A stretch of 55,734 nucleotides of DNA, taken from contig NZ_KI421426.1 in assembly GCF_000472285.1 (NCBI RefSeq), positions 110,442-166,175 on the forward strand. The letters are read 5' to 3'. This DNA is from Desulfuromonas sp. TF (GTDB taxonomy: Bacteria; Desulfobacterota; Desulfuromonadia; Desulfuromonadales; ATBO01). This document shows, one piece after another, positions 8,036 through 17,560 of the stretch (within the stretch, counting starts at the first letter, position 1; every line of letters begins with the position of its first letter). Position numbers and translations under genes: made by a program. The notes under the pieces were generated by a model, which did not search any database, was not told where the DNA came from, and saw only the letters and a program-made list of their open reading frames with translations.

Positions 8036-8700
8036 CACACCTTTATGCTGACGGCATTCTCTTTGAGTCTTGCAATAGTGGCGGCGTAATCGGCCTCGCC
8101 GAAAACGGCGCTGCCGGCGACAAAGACATCGGCTCCGGCACCGGCGATCAGGCCGATGTTGTCGGTCTTCACCCCTCCGTCAACCTCCAGTTCCACCGGC
8201 AGTCCGCGCCGGTCGATCTGGCGGCGCAGTTCCTCGATTTTTGGCAGACAGGCGGGGATGAACCCCTGCCCGCCGAAACCCGGGTTGACGCTCATGATCA
8301 GAACCAGGTCCAGTTCTTCCAGAATAACGTCCAGGGTGGAAACCGGTGTGGCGGGATTGATGGAGACTCCGGCTCTTTTGCCCAGACTGCGGATCAACTG
8401 AACCGTGCGGTGCAGGTGGGGGACGGCTTCCTGGTGAACGGTGACGATGTCGGCGCCCGCTTTGACGAAATCGGGGATGTATCGGTCCGGATTCTCGATC
8501 ATGAGGTGGACGTCGAGGGGCAGATCCGTCACCCGCCGCACGGCGTCGACCACCAGGGGACCGATGGTGATGTTGGGGACGAAGTGGCCGTCCATGACGT
8601 CGATGTGAACATAGTCGGCTCCGCCTCTTTCGATGGCGCGGATTTCATCTCCGAGGCGGGAGAAATCCGCCGACAGGATGGAGGGGGCGATCTTGATCAT
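8035..8700 (-). CDS. rpe: ribulose-phosphate 3-epimerase
   Basis: 221 aa, the usual length. It interconverts ribulose 5-phosphate and xylulose 5-phosphate. TIM-barrel marks: [17 protein letters not shown] at the start, [17 protein letters not shown] (metal His and catalytic Asp), [26 protein letters not shown] (phosphate loop) and [10 protein letters not shown] with the second catalytic Asp. It lies 24 bases after rsmB, a pairing common in deltaproteobacteria. Its stop overlaps the Nudix start. Confidence 0.97.
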   Translation of the reverse strand: MIKIAPSILSADFSRLGDEIRAIERGGADYVHIDVMDGHFVPNITIGPLVVDAVRRVTDLPLDVHLMIENPDRYIPDFVKAGADIVTVHQEAVPHLHRTVQLIRSLGKRAGVSINPATPVSTLDVILEELDLVLIMSVNPGFGGQGFIPACLPKIEELRRQIDRRGLPVELEVDGGVKTDNIGLIAGAGADVFVAGSAVFGEADYAATIARLKENAVSIKV

Positions 8701-8724
8701 GGGCTGGCTCCTATGATTTATTGT

Positions 8725-10077
8725 TCAATCCCGCCGCCTGAAACGGCAGGCGAAAAAGGCATCCATGCCACCGTGGTGGTGAGGAAAAGTACGCAGGGCG
8801 CCCTGCCCGTCAAAAAGTTCCCGCCAATGGGGAAAGTCGGAGCGGAGATCCTCGGGAGTGAAATCGTCGTGCTTCCTCAGGAATGCTTCGACGACTCCGG
8901 TCGTCTCCTCCGGCGTCAGGGTGCACAGGGAGTAGAGCAGGACGCCGCCCGGGCGAACCAGGGGGGCGACATTTTCCAGGATGATTTTCTGCAGAGCTGC
9001 CATCCGACGGATTTCGTCTTTCGTCCGCCGCCAGCGTATTTCGGGGTTGCGCCGCAGCACCCCCAGGCCGCTGCAGGGGGCATCCACCAGCACCCGGTCG
9101 AAAGAATCCGGCTGCAGGAAATCGGGAGGTCGGGTCAGATCCCAGGGGCGGGCATCGATCTGTTCGCAGCCGAGACGCTCGGCTCCTTCATCGATCAGCC
9201 GAACCCTCTGGGGGTGGAGATCGAGGGCCAGCACTGAGGCTTCGTTCTGCACCAGAGCTGCGATATGTGTCGTCTTGCCCCCGGGAGCGGCGCAGGCGTC
9301 CAGGAGTTTCTCTCCCTTCTGCGGGGCCAGCAGGTGAGCGATGAGCATGCTCGCCTCGTCCTGCACCTGATACCAGCCCTCGGCCGCCCCGGGGAGGGGC
9401 CCCCCGCCTCTGCCGGTGAGGACGACCCCTTCGGGAGCATAGAGGGTGGGAACGGCCTGATGCCCCACCTCGCGGAGGCGCCCCAGGTATTCTTCCCGGC
9501 TGATTTTCAGGGTATTGACCCGCAGAGTAAAAGGAGGAGCCGCACAGAGTGCTTCAGCCACGGCCAGGGCGGACTCCCTTCCCATCTCCTCCAGCCACTC
9601 CCTGGCCAGCCACCTGGGCAGGGAAAGGACGTGTTCCAGATATTCCCGGGGAGAAGCGTCTGGATCGGGCCAAGCGATCTCGTTTCGGCCGCGCACCAGG
9701 GAGCGCAGGATGCCGTTGATAAAGCCGGTGGCCCGCGCCAATCCTTCCTGGCGGGCCAGTTTGACCGTCTCATCGACGGCGGCGCTGTCCGGCACCCGAT
9801 CGAGAGAAAGGACCTGATAGGCCCCGAGGCGAAGCAGGATGAGAACCCTGGGTTCGACCTTCGCCAGCGGCTTGAGGCAGAACCGGGAGAGGGCGAAATC
9901 GATCCGCCCCCGCTGGCGCAGCACCCCGTAGACCAGCTCGGTGGCCAGGCCCCGGTCCCGGGGGTCCATGGACGGCGCCCTGGACAGGGCCGTATCGAGG
10001 GTCAGGTCGGCAAAAGCCCCCTCCTCCACCCGGCAGAGAACAGCAAAAGCGACCTGGCGCGGGTCGGAAATTTTCAA
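8725..10077 (-). CDS. rsmB: 16S rRNA (cytosine-5-)-methyltransferase RsmB
   Basis: 450 aa, full length. It methylates C967 of 16S rRNA. The N-terminal 140 residues are a NusB-like RNA-binding domain (DPRDRGLATELVYGVLRQRG, DETVKLARQEGLARATGFIN). The C-terminal Rossmann methyltransferase has LLDACAAPGGKTTHIA (SAM site), VDAPCSGLGVLRRNPEIRW with the PC cysteine, and YSLCTLTPEE with the catalytic TC-type Cys. The start is a TTG at 10077 preceded by AAAGGAT. It follows the htpX copy by about 50 bases on the same strand. Confidence 0.96.
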   Translation of the reverse strand: MKISDPRQVAFAVLCRVEEGAFADLTLDTALSRAPSMDPRDRGLATELVYGVLRQRGRIDFALSRFCLKPLAKVEPRVLILLRLGAYQVLSLDRVPDSAAVDETVKLARQEGLARATGFINGILRSLVRGRNEIAWPDPDASPREYLEHVLSLPRWLAREWLEEMGRESALAVAEALCAAPPFTLRVNTLKISREEYLGRLREVGHQAVPTLYAPEGVVLTGRGGGPLPGAAEGWYQVQDEASMLIAHLLAPQKGEKLLDACAAPGGKTTHIAALVQNEASVLALDLHPQRVRLIDEGAERLGCEQIDARPWDLTRPPDFLQPDSFDRVLVDAPCSGLGVLRRNPEIRWRRTKDEIRRMAALQKIILENVAPLVRPGGVLLYSLCTLTPEETTGVVEAFLRKHDDFTPEDLRSDFPHWRELFDGQGALRTFPHHHGGMDAFFACRFRRRD

Positions 10078-10126
10078 TGGAAATCCTTTGGAAGCGGCCG
10101 GGTTGGGCCCGTACCTTTAACCTGCC

Positions 10127-10960
10127 CTATCCGATCGTCATGCTCTCCAGCCGGCGGACTCGTTCCTCCACCGGCGGATGGGTGGAGAAGAGCGATTTAA
10201 GGCCGCCCTTGCCCCGCAGGGGATTGACGATGAACATGTGGGCGGTCGCCTCATTCACCTTCGGCATCGGGCTCCGACTATTGGCTGCTTCCAGCTTGCG
10301 CAGGGCGCTGGCCAGATAGAAGGGGTTGCCGCAGAGCTTTGCCCCCCCTTTGTCCGCCTCGTATTCGCGGGAGCGGGAGATGGCCATCTGCACCAGCATG
10401 GCGGCAATGGGCGCCAGGATCATCATGGCGATCATGGCGATCGGGTTGCTGTCCTCGTCGTCCCTGCCGCCGAAGATCATCGCCCACTGAGCCATATGCG
10501 CCATGTAGGAGATGGCGCCGGCAATGGTGGCGGCGATGGAGCCGATGAGGATGTCGCGGTTGCCGACGTGGCTCATTTCGTGGGCCATGACTCCCATCAG
10601 CTCTTCGCGACTCAGGATCTGGAGTATTCCTTCCGTTGCGGCTACGGCCGCATGTTTCGGGTTGCGGCCGGTGGCAAAGGCGTTCGGTGTCGGCTGGGGA
10701 AGGATGTAGACCTTGGGCATCGGCAGGCCGCCTCGCAGGCACAGTTCCCGAACCACATCGTAGAGGGCTCCCTCCGTCACCTCCCGGCCCCTGTACATCT
10801 TGATCACGATCTTGTCGGAAAACCAGTAGGAGCCGAGATTCATGACGCCGGCCATGATCAAGGCGATGAGAGCTCCTCCGCGGCCTCCAAGAGCCCCGCC
10901 GGCTCCGACCAGGACCAGAGTGAGGAGGGTCATCAGAAATACGGTTCGCAGAGTGTTCAT
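10127..10960 (-). CDS. htpX: protease HtpX homologue (complete, second copy)
   Basis: 277 aa, normal length. Two N-terminal membrane helices (residues 7-50), [34 protein letters not shown], the zinc motif HEMSH ([15 protein letters not shown]), two more hydrophobic helices (about 145-195) and [10 protein letters not shown] supplying the third ligand Glu. The C-terminus [14 protein letters not shown] is typical. It is an inner-membrane quality-control protease. It sits inside the DUF116-rsmB housekeeping run, about 100 bases after DUF116, with AAGGGGA as ribosome site. No riboswitch is seen here, in contrast to the paralogue at the left edge. Confidence 0.95.
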   Translation of the reverse strand: MNTLRTVFLMTLLTLVLVGAGGALGGRGGALIALIMAGVMNLGSYWFSDKIVIKMYRGREVTEGALYDVVRELCLRGGLPMPKVYILPQPTPNAFATGRNPKHAAVAATEGILQILSREELMGVMAHEMSHVGNRDILIGSIAATIAGAISYMAHMAQWAMIFGGRDDEDSNPIAMIAMMILAPIAAMLVQMAISRSREYEADKGGAKLCGNPFYLASALRKLEAANSRSPMPKVNEATAHMFIVNPLRGKGGLKSLFSTHPPVEERVRRLESMTIG

Positions 10961-11057
10961 AGTTGAAAAATCCCCTTGTTTATAAATGAAGTCTGAACCG
11001 GCGGAAGCCGGACCTTATACATCAATATAAAGAGCGGCCGGTGGAAAATCAAGGGAA

Positions 11058-11837
11058 TCAGGCGATGACGTAATCGTTCAACGCCCTCTCCACTTCGGCG
11101 AGGATGATGTGCGTGTTGAAGCAGGGGCCGTGCGGCCGGTGGTTGAGAATGCCGATCACCGGCAGGGGATAGGCATCCCGAATCCCCGAGGTGAGATCCC
11201 GCTCGCAGGCCACGGCAATGATGATCCCCGGGCGCTTCTCTACGATGATCTTGCGCGCCAGGGTGCCGCCCGTGGCCACGGCGATGTCGATGCCGCGGTC
11301 TCTGGCGAGCTCCGCCAGCCCGCTGATATCGCACTGGCCGCACCGGACGCACTTGTCCACGTCACCGGTGATCTTGATGGCGCAGTCGAAAAGCTGGATG
11401 CAGTGAGGGAGGAGGATCAGGGCTTTCTTGGGGGAGACCCTGAGTTTTTTCGCGGCAACCAGCTGGTTGTTCAGGGCGATGAAAGACTGCTGCAGGGTAT
11501 CGCGGTTGACCCCCACCAGCCTTCCTATGCCGATGATGGCCGGAAACAGGTAGCGGATGACGATCCCCCGAAGCCGCTGCGAAAAAAAGAGATCCCTGCC
11601 GCTGGCCAGGGTAAGGATGAGGACCAGAAGGCCGCCGACGACGACCAGAGAGAGTCCGGCCAGAACCACCCCGAAGATCACCGGCAGGAGGGGGTGAATG
11701 GTGTTGAGACCGACGCTGGGAACCCACCACAGCAGAAAGGCCAGAACCAGCACCAGGGTGCAGGCGGCGGACAGCAGGCCGATAAAAAGCCGCTTGCGCG
11801 GCTGATATTTCTCTTCGGAAGAAGCAGACGACATCAT
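11058..11837 (-). CDS. DUF116 family membrane protein with cysteine-rich domain
   Basis: 259 aa. Two hydrophobic helices near residues 18-42 and 47-80, then a soluble domain with ILLPHCIQLFDCAIKI, DVDKCVRCGQCDISGL (possible Fe-S or metal site), a nucleotide-fold-like VATGGTLARKII and PGIIIAVACERDL, and HRPHGPCFNTH near the end. DUF116 proteins are regularly next to fmt and rsmB in Geobacter relatives; their role is not known. The ATG overlaps the fmt stop (ATGA), implying coupled translation. Confidence 0.88.
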   Translation of the reverse strand: MMSSASSEEKYQPRKRLFIGLLSAACTLVLVLAFLLWWVPSVGLNTIHPLLPVIFGVVLAGLSLVVVGGLLVLILTLASGRDLFFSQRLRGIVIRYLFPAIIGIGRLVGVNRDTLQQSFIALNNQLVAAKKLRVSPKKALILLPHCIQLFDCAIKITGDVDKCVRCGQCDISGLAELARDRGIDIAVATGGTLARKIIVEKRPGIIIAVACERDLTSGIRDAYPLPVIGILNHRPHGPCFNTHIILAEVERALNDYVIA

Positions 11838-12778
11838 GACTCCAGGCGCGTTCCGGGGGACAGAGGTCGACCACGGAGAAATTCGGAGGCAGGCAGGCGC
11901 CTCTTTCCGGGGAGCTGCAGCTCACGCACCCGCAGGACCCCTTCGCCGCAGGCGATGCAGACCCCCTCGGGTCCGGCCGAAAGGAGCGTCCCGGCCTCTC
12001 CCTCTCCCGGCTCGGGGAGAGTGCGGGCGATTTTGAGCACCTCTCCACCCAGATGCGTGTAGGCGCCCGGCCAGGGATCGAGCCCTCTCACCAGATTGTG
12101 GATTTCGCCGGCGCTTTTGTTCCAGTCTATGCGCCCGTCCTCTTTCTTCAGCATCGGAGCATAGCAGCTCCGGGCGTCATCCTGCGGCTCGGCTTCGAGA
12201 GTGCCGGCGCACAACCGGGCCAGAGTCTCCTCCATCGCCTGGCGCCCGAGAAGGGACAGGCGGTCATGCAGTTCTCCCGCCGTCTCTTCGAAACCGATGG
12301 GAGTCGAATGCCTGATCAGCATGTCGCCTGTATCGAGCCCCACGTCCATGAGCATGGTGGTGACCCCCGTCACTTCTTCCCCGTCCATCACTGCCTTGTT
12401 GATCGGGGCCGCTCCCCGATAGCGGGGGAGGAGGGAGGCATGGACATTGATGCAGCCGTAGCGGGGAATCTCCAGCACGCTTTTGGGAAGGATCTGTCCG
12501 TAGGCCACCACCACAATCAGATCGGGGGAAATTCTCTTCAGCTCCGCGACAACGGCGGGATCGCGCAGTTTGAGGGGCTGGTGCACGGGAATGCCGCGGC
12601 TCTGCGCCAGAATCTTTACTGGCGGCAGGGCCACCTGCTTCCCCCGTCCCTTGGGACGATCGGGCTGGGTGTAGACGGCCTGCAGGTCAACCCCTGACTC
12701 GATCAGGCCCTCCAGGGTGGGAAGGGCGAACTCCGGGGTCCCCATGAAGACGGTGCGGATCTCTTTCGGCGCGATCAC
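11834..12778 (-). CDS. fmt: methionyl-tRNA formyltransferase
   Basis: 314 aa, normal length. It formylates initiator Met-tRNA. RTVFMGTPEFALPTLEGLIE is the standard start, VYTQPDRPKGRGK the flexible loop, NVHASLLPRYRGAAPINKAVMDGEE the formyl-THF pocket with catalytic Asn-His-Asp elements, and GVTTMLMDVGLDTGDML follows. The C-terminal OB-like domain is present. The start is GTG at 12778, overlapping the def stop by 4 bases (GTGA). def and fmt together form the formyl-methionine cycle. Confidence 0.97.
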   Translation of the reverse strand: MIAPKEIRTVFMGTPEFALPTLEGLIESGVDLQAVYTQPDRPKGRGKQVALPPVKILAQSRGIPVHQPLKLRDPAVVAELKRISPDLIVVVAYGQILPKSVLEIPRYGCINVHASLLPRYRGAAPINKAVMDGEEVTGVTTMLMDVGLDTGDMLIRHSTPIGFEETAGELHDRLSLLGRQAMEETLARLCAGTLEAEPQDDARSCYAPMLKKEDGRIDWNKSAGEIHNLVRGLDPWPGAYTHLGGEVLKIARTLPEPGEGEAGTLLSAGPEGVCIACGEGVLRVRELQLPGKRRLPASEFLRGRPLSPGTRLES

Positions 12779-13293
12779 ATCTGCTCCTGCTGCTGGTCCA
12801 TGAGCTTTTTGTATTTTTTGCGGAAGATCGACTTCTTCAGGGGAGAGAGATGATCGATGAAGAGTATACCGTCCAGATGGTCAATCTCGTGCTGGAAAGC
12901 AATGGCCAGAAGCCCTTCAGCCTCCAGCTCCACCGTTTTCCCGTCCAGATCCTGGTGGCGCACCGTGACCCGCGCGCTGCGCGGAACCTTCGCATAATAG
13001 GCGGGAACCGACAGGCACCCCTCCTCCTCGAAGACCTCTCCCTCCCGGGCCACGATCTCGGGATTGACGATCTTCATAAGGCGGGGCTCTTCACCCTTGG
13101 GAGAGCAGTCGATCACCACCATCCGCTGTGAAATCCCCACCTGGGGCGCAGCAAGACCCACACCTGGCGCCGCGTACATGGTCTCCGCCATATCGTCAGC
13201 CAGCTTCTTGAGTTCCTCATCGAAACGGGTCACCGGCGCCGACTTTTTCTTCAGAATCGGCTCAGGGTAGTGAAGTATGCGCAGAATAGCCAT
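12775..13293 (-). CDS. def: peptide deformylase
   Basis: 172 aa. It removes the formyl group from new proteins. All three motifs are present: GVGLAAPQVG, EEGCLSVP (metal Cys) and HEIDHLDGILFIDHLS (HExxH). It is the first gene of the def-fmt-DUF116 operon, with a strong promoter-like sequence about 90 bases upstream. Confidence 0.97.
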   Translation of the reverse strand: MAILRILHYPEPILKKKSAPVTRFDEELKKLADDMAETMYAAPGVGLAAPQVGISQRMVVIDCSPKGEEPRLMKIVNPEIVAREGEVFEEEGCLSVPAYYAKVPRSARVTVRHQDLDGKTVELEAEGLLAIAFQHEIDHLDGILFIDHLSPLKKSIFRKKYKKLMDQQQEQM

Positions 13294-13374
13294 TTATGGT
13301 GCATGTCCTTGTCAGAAAGTAAAAACGGCACACTCCCGGCACGGCATTGGCCACCGGCCTCAACATATTTTCTC

Positions 13375-13403
13375 ATGATAAAGGGAGCGGATCGCCAAGT
13401 CAA
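13375..13403 (-). promoter_or_regulatory. sigma70-type promoter for the def-fmt operon
   Basis: Minus strand TTGACT (13403-13398), 17-base spacer, TATCAT (13380-13375): five of six matches in each hexamer. Confidence 0.7.
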
Positions 13404-13460
13404 CAGCAACGGCACTCACCTTCCGGTGGAGCGGGATGCGAACACATTGCCTGGGATTAC

Positions 13461-13488
13461 TTGCGCTGACGAAATAATGGGATAGAAT
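13461..13488 (+). promoter_or_regulatory. possible promoter for the small gene at 13576
   Basis: TTGCGC (13461-13466), 16-base spacer, TAGAAT (13483-13488). Divergent from the def promoter. The -35 match is weak. Confidence 0.4.
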
Positions 13489-13575
13489 AAACCACAAAGG
13501 TACTTTTTTACCTCATGCGACACGGGCCGGGAATCAGGGTCTATCACGGAGACATCGTGATCGAAAGGAGCAAGA

Positions 13576-13854
13576 ATGAAAAAGCTCGGGGAAGGAGTGG
13601 GTAATGGAATCGAGGGACATTCCGAGGAGGACATCACCATGGCGTGGCACGAACTCTCCCGTCTCGGACTCCCCTACCGATACGGCGGCAGAGCAATGGA
13701 CGGACGCTTCGAATTTCTGATCGTCCACCCCCTGACCGGCGCGACGATTACCAGCGGCAGGGGCAGAACAGTCATTCAGGCCATGGCTGAAGCGGCTCTG
13801 GCGGGGAAAAGAATGATCCTGGAAAACGGAAGGGGGATCCTACCGACTTTATGA
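13576..13854 (+). CDS. small hypothetical protein
   Basis: 92 aa, not recognised. The ATG is preceded by an excellent AAAGGAG site five bases away and the gene ends just before a strong terminator, so it is probably a real gene. It is soluble, without signal peptide, with a basic aromatic stretch (RLGLPYRYGGRAMDG) and a hydrophobic strand FEFLIVHPLTG. The only gene on this strand between def and sucD. No function is proposed. Confidence 0.6.
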   Translation: MKKLGEGVGNGIEGHSEEDITMAWHELSRLGLPYRYGGRAMDGRFEFLIVHPLTGATITSGRGRTVIQAMAEAALAGKRMILENGRGILPTL

Positions 13855-13856
13855 AC

Positions 13857-13887
13857 CCCGAAGGGCCTTCAATTCAGGCCCTTCGGG
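13857..13887. terminator. bidirectional intrinsic terminator
   Basis: Perfect 12-base inverted repeat CCCGAAGGGCCT / AGGCCCTTCGGG with a 7-base loop, between the convergent ends of the small gene and sucD. No long U-run, but the position suits both. Confidence 0.65.
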
Positions 13888-13919
13888 AGAGAGAACAGAT
13901 CCGCCCGGTGCTGACGGAA

Positions 13920-14792
13920 TCAGGGGGTGTAAATTTTCAACAGGGCTTCCGCCATTTCCGCGGGACTGGCGGCGACGCTGATGCCGCACTCCTCGAGGGC
14001 GGCCACCTTCTCTGCCGCGGTCCCCTTGCCGCCCGAAATGATCGCGCCGGCATGACCCATGCGCTTGCCGGGGGGAGCAGTGCGCCCGGCGATGAACGCC
14101 GCCACCGGTTTGCTCATGTGCTCCTTGGCATAGCAGCCGGCCTCTTCCTCGGCCGTCCCGCCGATCTCGCCGATCATGATCACCGCCTCGGTCCCCGGGT
14201 CCTTCTCGAATAGATCGAGGCAGTCGATGAAGTTGGTTCCGTTGACCGGATCCCCCCCGATACCGACGCAGGTCGACTGCCCGATGCCGCGGGTGGTGAG
14301 CTGCCAGACCGCCTCGTAGGTCAGGGTGCCGCTGCGCGAGATGATCCCCACTTTCCCCGGCTTGTGGATGTAGCCGGGCATGATGCCGATCTTGCACTCC
14401 CCGGGAGTGATCACCCCGGGACAGTTGGGACCGATCAGGCGGCTCTTTTTGCCTTTCATGAAATGCTTGACCTTGACCATGTCGAGAACCGGTATCCCCT
14501 CGGTGATGCAGCAGATCAGCTCGATGCCGGCGTCGACCGCCTCCATGATGGCGTCGGCGGCATAGGGGGGCGGAACGTAGATGACCGAGGCGTCGGCGCC
14601 GGTCTCCCGGACGGCGTCCTCGACGGTGTCGAAGACGGGAAAACCGTCGATGGTGGTGCCCCCCTTGCCGGGAGTCACTCCGCCGACCATCTGCGTGCCG
14701 TAGTCCCTTGCCCCCTGGGCGTGGAAGAGTCCGGTGGCGCCGGTGATCCCCTGAGTGATGACTTTCGTATCTTTATTGACGAGAATGCTCAT
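13920..14792 (-). CDS. sucD: succinate-CoA ligase (ADP-forming) alpha subunit
   Basis: 290 aa, normal length. With SucC it makes succinyl-CoA or runs the reverse reaction with substrate-level phosphorylation in the TCA cycle. CoA-binding fold: [48 protein letters not shown]; the active-site phosphohistidine lies in [14 protein letters not shown]. Downstream of sucC by 86 bases, which contain an unusual AAAGG-repeat inverted structure. Confidence 0.98.
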   Translation of the reverse strand: MSILVNKDTKVITQGITGATGLFHAQGARDYGTQMVGGVTPGKGGTTIDGFPVFDTVEDAVRETGADASVIYVPPPYAADAIMEAVDAGIELICCITEGIPVLDMVKVKHFMKGKKSRLIGPNCPGVITPGECKIGIMPGYIHKPGKVGIISRSGTLTYEAVWQLTTRGIGQSTCVGIGGDPVNGTNFIDCLDLFEKDPGTEAVIMIGEIGGTAEEEAGCYAKEHMSKPVAAFIAGRTAPPGKRMGHAGAIISGGKGTAAEKVAALEECGISVAASPAEMAEALLKIYTP

Positions 14793-14795
14793 TGA

Positions 14796-14884
14796 TGTTC
14801 TCCCTCAAAAAAAGGTTAAAGGCAAAAGGTTAAAGGCTCTAGGCAATGCATCGATGGCTTACCTTTTTCCTTTCACCTTTATCC
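14796..14884. repeat. AAAGG-type inverted repeat in the sucC-sucD gap
   Basis: The plus strand shows GGTTAAAGGCAAAAGGTTAAAGGC at 14812-14835 (two direct units) followed about 20 bases later by CCTTTTTCCTTTCACCTTTATCCTTT at 14861-14886, roughly its complement. In the mRNA these could form a long imperfect hairpin just before sucD, followed by U-rich sequence. It may tune sucD expression. Its right end touches the last codons of sucC. Confidence 0.5.
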
Positions 14885-16054
14885 TTTCTCCTGATTCTGA
14901 ACAGCTCTGACGATTTTTTGCGCCGCGTCGGCCATGCCGTCGGCGGCGACGATGTTGAGGCCGCTCTCGGCCAGCATCTTCTTCCCCTTCTCGACGTTGG
15001 TCCCCTCAAGGCGCACCACCAGCGGCACTTCGAGGCCAACCTGCCGGGCTGCTTCGATGACCCCCGTGGCGATGACATCGCACTTCATGATGCCGCCGAA
15101 GATATTGACCAGAATCCCTTCGACCTTTTCATCGGAGAGTATTATTTTGAAGGCCTCGGTGACCCGCTCGATGGTGGCACCGCCACCGACGTCGAGAAAG
15201 TTGGCCGGCTTGCCGCCGCAGTGCTTGATGATGTCCATGGTGGCCATGGCCAGACCGGCGCCGTTGACGAGACAGCCGATGTTGCCGTCGAGAGCGATAT
15301 AGGAAAGGTCGTATTGGGAGGCTTCGATCTCGTTGTGGTCCTCTTCGTCATAGTCGCGCATGTCGCGGATCAGCCGGTGGCGGAAGAGGGCGTTGTCGTC
15401 GAAGTTGAGCTTGGCATCGATGGCCAGCAGGTCCCCTTCGGCGGTGACCACAAGGGGATTGATCTCAAGCAGGGAGCAATCGTAACCGACGAAAGCTTCG
15501 TAGAGGCCGATGAGCAACTTGACCGCCTGCCCCACCTGCTTACCTTCGAGGCCGAGCTTGAAGGCGAGCTTTCGGCACTGGAAGGGGAGGAGGCCGACCA
15601 GAGGGTCGATCGGCTCCTTGAGGATCTTCTCCGGGGTTTTTTCGGCGACCTCCTCGATGTCCATTCCCCCTTCAGTGGAGGCCATCAGGGTGACTTTGGA
15701 GGTGGCGCGGTCGACCAGCAAACTGATGTAGAGTTCGTTGGCGATGTTGCACCCCTTCTCCACCAGAACGCGCTTGACCAGCTTTCCCTCGGGGCCGGTC
15801 TGATGGGTGACAAGGGTCATGCCGATCATCTCGCGGGCGAAATCCCGCACCTGGTCAGGGGTCCTGGCGAGCTTCACCCCGCCCCCCTTGCCTCGACCGC
15901 CGGCATGGATCTGTGCCTTTACGACCCAGGGCCCCTCGCCGATGCGCTTGGCCCAGTCGCGGGCGCTGGCGCTGTTGTAGCAGACATGGCCGTCGGGAAC
16001 GGCCACTCCGTACTTTCTGAGAATCTCCTTGGCCTGGTACTCGTGAATGTTCAT
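14879..16054 (-). CDS. sucC: succinate-CoA ligase (ADP-forming) beta subunit
   Basis: 391 aa, normal length. The N-terminal ATP-grasp domain begins [20 protein letters not shown], with [20 protein letters not shown] near residue 45; the C-terminal ligase domain has [25 protein letters not shown] and [10 protein letters not shown]. Ribosome site GAGGAGA at the ATG. The gene has an unusually long leader region (16055-16394 to the best promoter candidate). Confidence 0.98.
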   Translation of the reverse strand: MNIHEYQAKEILRKYGVAVPDGHVCYNSASARDWAKRIGEGPWVVKAQIHAGGRGKGGGVKLARTPDQVRDFAREMIGMTLVTHQTGPEGKLVKRVLVEKGCNIANELYISLLVDRATSKVTLMASTEGGMDIEEVAEKTPEKILKEPIDPLVGLLPFQCRKLAFKLGLEGKQVGQAVKLLIGLYEAFVGYDCSLLEINPLVVTAEGDLLAIDAKLNFDDNALFRHRLIRDMRDYDEEDHNEIEASQYDLSYIALDGNIGCLVNGAGLAMATMDIIKHCGGKPANFLDVGGGATIERVTEAFKIILSDEKVEGILVNIFGGIMKCDVIATGVIEAARQVGLEVPLVVRLEGTNVEKGKKMLAESGLNIVAADGMADAAQKIVRAVQNQEKG

Positions 16055-16394
16055 CGTCTCCTCGTCAACTGGAATGATTGATATGTCCCGGGAACGATTC
16101 TCTGCAGCCGCCCTGACCGCTCACATCCCAGAACCGTATTTCCAATAGCAATCGGGGTGCCAAAGGGCTATGACCCGAAAAGCTGCCTTTCTTCATGCGG
16201 TTAGCGGAACCAGTTAAAATCGGTCAAAGCCGCGCATTGGTCACGACCCGCCTTTTTCGGCGGAAAAACATAGAGCCCCCTGGTTTTTATCATGACTAAA
16301 ACAGAATGAAGATAATGGCGATTTGGCCCTACCAAAACAATCGTCCTGAATTTCAAGCTTAATATCTGGACTTTATCTCTTGAATATCCCGTAT
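16055..16394 (-). other. long sucC leader region with several hairpins, no gene
   Basis: About 340 bases between the promoter candidate and sucC. On the minus strand there are CCGCC-GAAAAA-GGCGG (about 16265-16250), GGTT-CCGCT-AACC (about 16213-16201) and GGG-TCATAG-CCC (about 16178-16167). AAAGGC near 16194 is complementary to GCCCTTT near 16165. No known riboswitch class was matched. Confidence 0.35.
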
Positions 16395-16423
16395 ACGTTA
16401 GCGATATGCGTGTCCATTGTCAA
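16395..16423 (-). promoter_or_regulatory. possible promoter of sucCD
   Basis: Minus strand TTGACA (16423-16418), 17-base spacer, TAACGT (16400-16395). Perfect -35, poor -10. Confidence 0.45.
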
Positions 16424-16475
16424 GTGGCCTTACCAATATTTTTTACCGTCACTACACGTAAAAAACCGTCGCTTA

Positions 16476-16536
16476 AAAAATAAAAAGGCCTGGCCGACTT
16501 CTCCGTAGAATTGTAACAGAGGGGGCCGGCCAGGCC
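16476..16536 (-). terminator. intrinsic terminator after the transaldolase gene
   Basis: Minus strand GGCCTGGCCG (16536-16527) pairs with CGGCCAGGCC (16496-16487) and is followed by TTTTTATTTTTT. A textbook rho-independent terminator about 50 bases after the stop. Confidence 0.85.
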
Positions 16537-16585
16537 ACGGATCTCGCTAATTTTTCGGCGGCGGGCAACGCCCGACGCATTCATT

Positions 16586-17236
16586 TTATCCTTTGTTTAC
16601 CTTCTCCCAATCTGCCAGAAATTTTTCGATACCAATATCGGTCAGAGGATGTTTTTCCAGCTGCATCATCACCGAAAAGGGAATGGTGCAGATGTCGGCG
16701 GCGATCAGTGCCGCATTGAGTACATGCAAGGGGCTGCGCACCGAAGCCACGATGATTTCTGTCTCGTAGCCGTAATTGTCGAAGATGGTGCGGATCTGCT
16801 CGACCCCCTCCATACCGGAATGGCCGATGTCGTCCAGTCGGCCAATAAAAGGAGAGACGTAAGTCGCACCGGCCTTGGCGGCAAGCAATGCCTGGAGAGG
16901 GGAGAAGATCAAGGTGACATTGGTCTTGATTCCTTCCCGGGAAAAGACATGCACCGCCTTGAGCCCTTCGTCGGTCATCGGCACCTTGATGACGATATTC
17001 TTCGGATTGATCTTGGCCAGCTCCTGCCCTTCCCTGACCATCTCCTCGGCATTGAGGGAAATCACCTCGGCCGAAATGGGTCCATCGATGATCTCGGTGA
17101 TCTCATTGAGGACTTCCCTGAAATCGCGGCCGCTTTTGGCGATCAGCGAGGGGTTGGTGGTGACGCCGTCCACCAGGCCCAGAGCGTTGGCCTTGCGGAT
17201 TTCAGAAACTTCGGCGGTGTCGATGAAGAATTTCAT
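16586..17236 (-). CDS. transaldolase, short MipB/TalC type
   Basis: 216 aa, the length of the short transaldolase/fructose-6-phosphate aldolase subfamily. [16 protein letters not shown] at the start, [32 protein letters not shown] with the Schiff-base Lys near residue 86, and [12 protein letters not shown] near 135. It moves a dihydroxyacetone unit between sugar phosphates in the non-oxidative pentose phosphate pathway. Whether it is a transaldolase or an F6P aldolase cannot be settled here. Single gene, with its own terminator. Confidence 0.93.
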   Translation of the reverse strand: MKFFIDTAEVSEIRKANALGLVDGVTTNPSLIAKSGRDFREVLNEITEIIDGPISAEVISLNAEEMVREGQELAKINPKNIVIKVPMTDEGLKAVHVFSREGIKTNVTLIFSPLQALLAAKAGATYVSPFIGRLDDIGHSGMEGVEQIRTIFDNYGYETEIIVASVRSPLHVLNAALIAADICTIPFSVMMQLEKHPLTDIGIEKFLADWEKVNKG

Positions 17237-17304
17237 GTGGTGCTCCTTTACCGGGATTGTTGATCGAACCCAAAAGATTTAAGCTTCATTTGATTTTTAT
17301 GAAA

Positions 17305-17556
17305 TCATCCCTTTTTTCCAGTGAAAATATCCCGGCACTTGGCCGAGCAGAAAAAGTGCTTTTCCCCTTTGATTGACTTCTCCAGCGCCATGCTGCGGGG
17401 CACAAAGGTGCCGCACTGTGAATCACGGACCATTTCCTCTCCCTCGCGGGATTTGTCTTTGGGCAGAGTCTTCCGGCCGGGGAGGGAGCGGACGAAGGCA
17501 TTATAGGCGGTGTAGGCCAGAAAGAAAAGAAGAGCCAGAAGAAGCAGACGGATCAT
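17305..17556 (-). CDS. small PP0621-like membrane protein with YHS-type cysteines
   Basis: 83 aa. An N-terminal membrane helix (IRLLLLALLFFLAYTAYNAF), then a soluble tail with MVRDSQCGTFVPRSMAL and HFFCSAKCRDIF, the Cys pattern of PP0621/YHS-like mini-proteins that may bind a metal. Function unknown. It starts four bases after the folK stop, so it is probably co-translated. Confidence 0.75.
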   Translation of the reverse strand: MIRLLLLALLFFLAYTAYNAFVRSLPGRKTLPKDKSREGEEMVRDSQCGTFVPRSMALEKSIKGEKHFFCSAKCRDIFTGKKG

Positions 17557-17560
17557 CGGT

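Noticed and set aside
16137-16230. CGGGGTGCC...GGGCTATGA on the plus strand as a TPP riboswitch or degenerate GEMM
   Set aside because: The TPP core CTGAGA and the downstream GAACCTGAT segment are missing, the GEMM AAACC and AAAGCCACGG blocks do not align, and no plus-strand gene follows.
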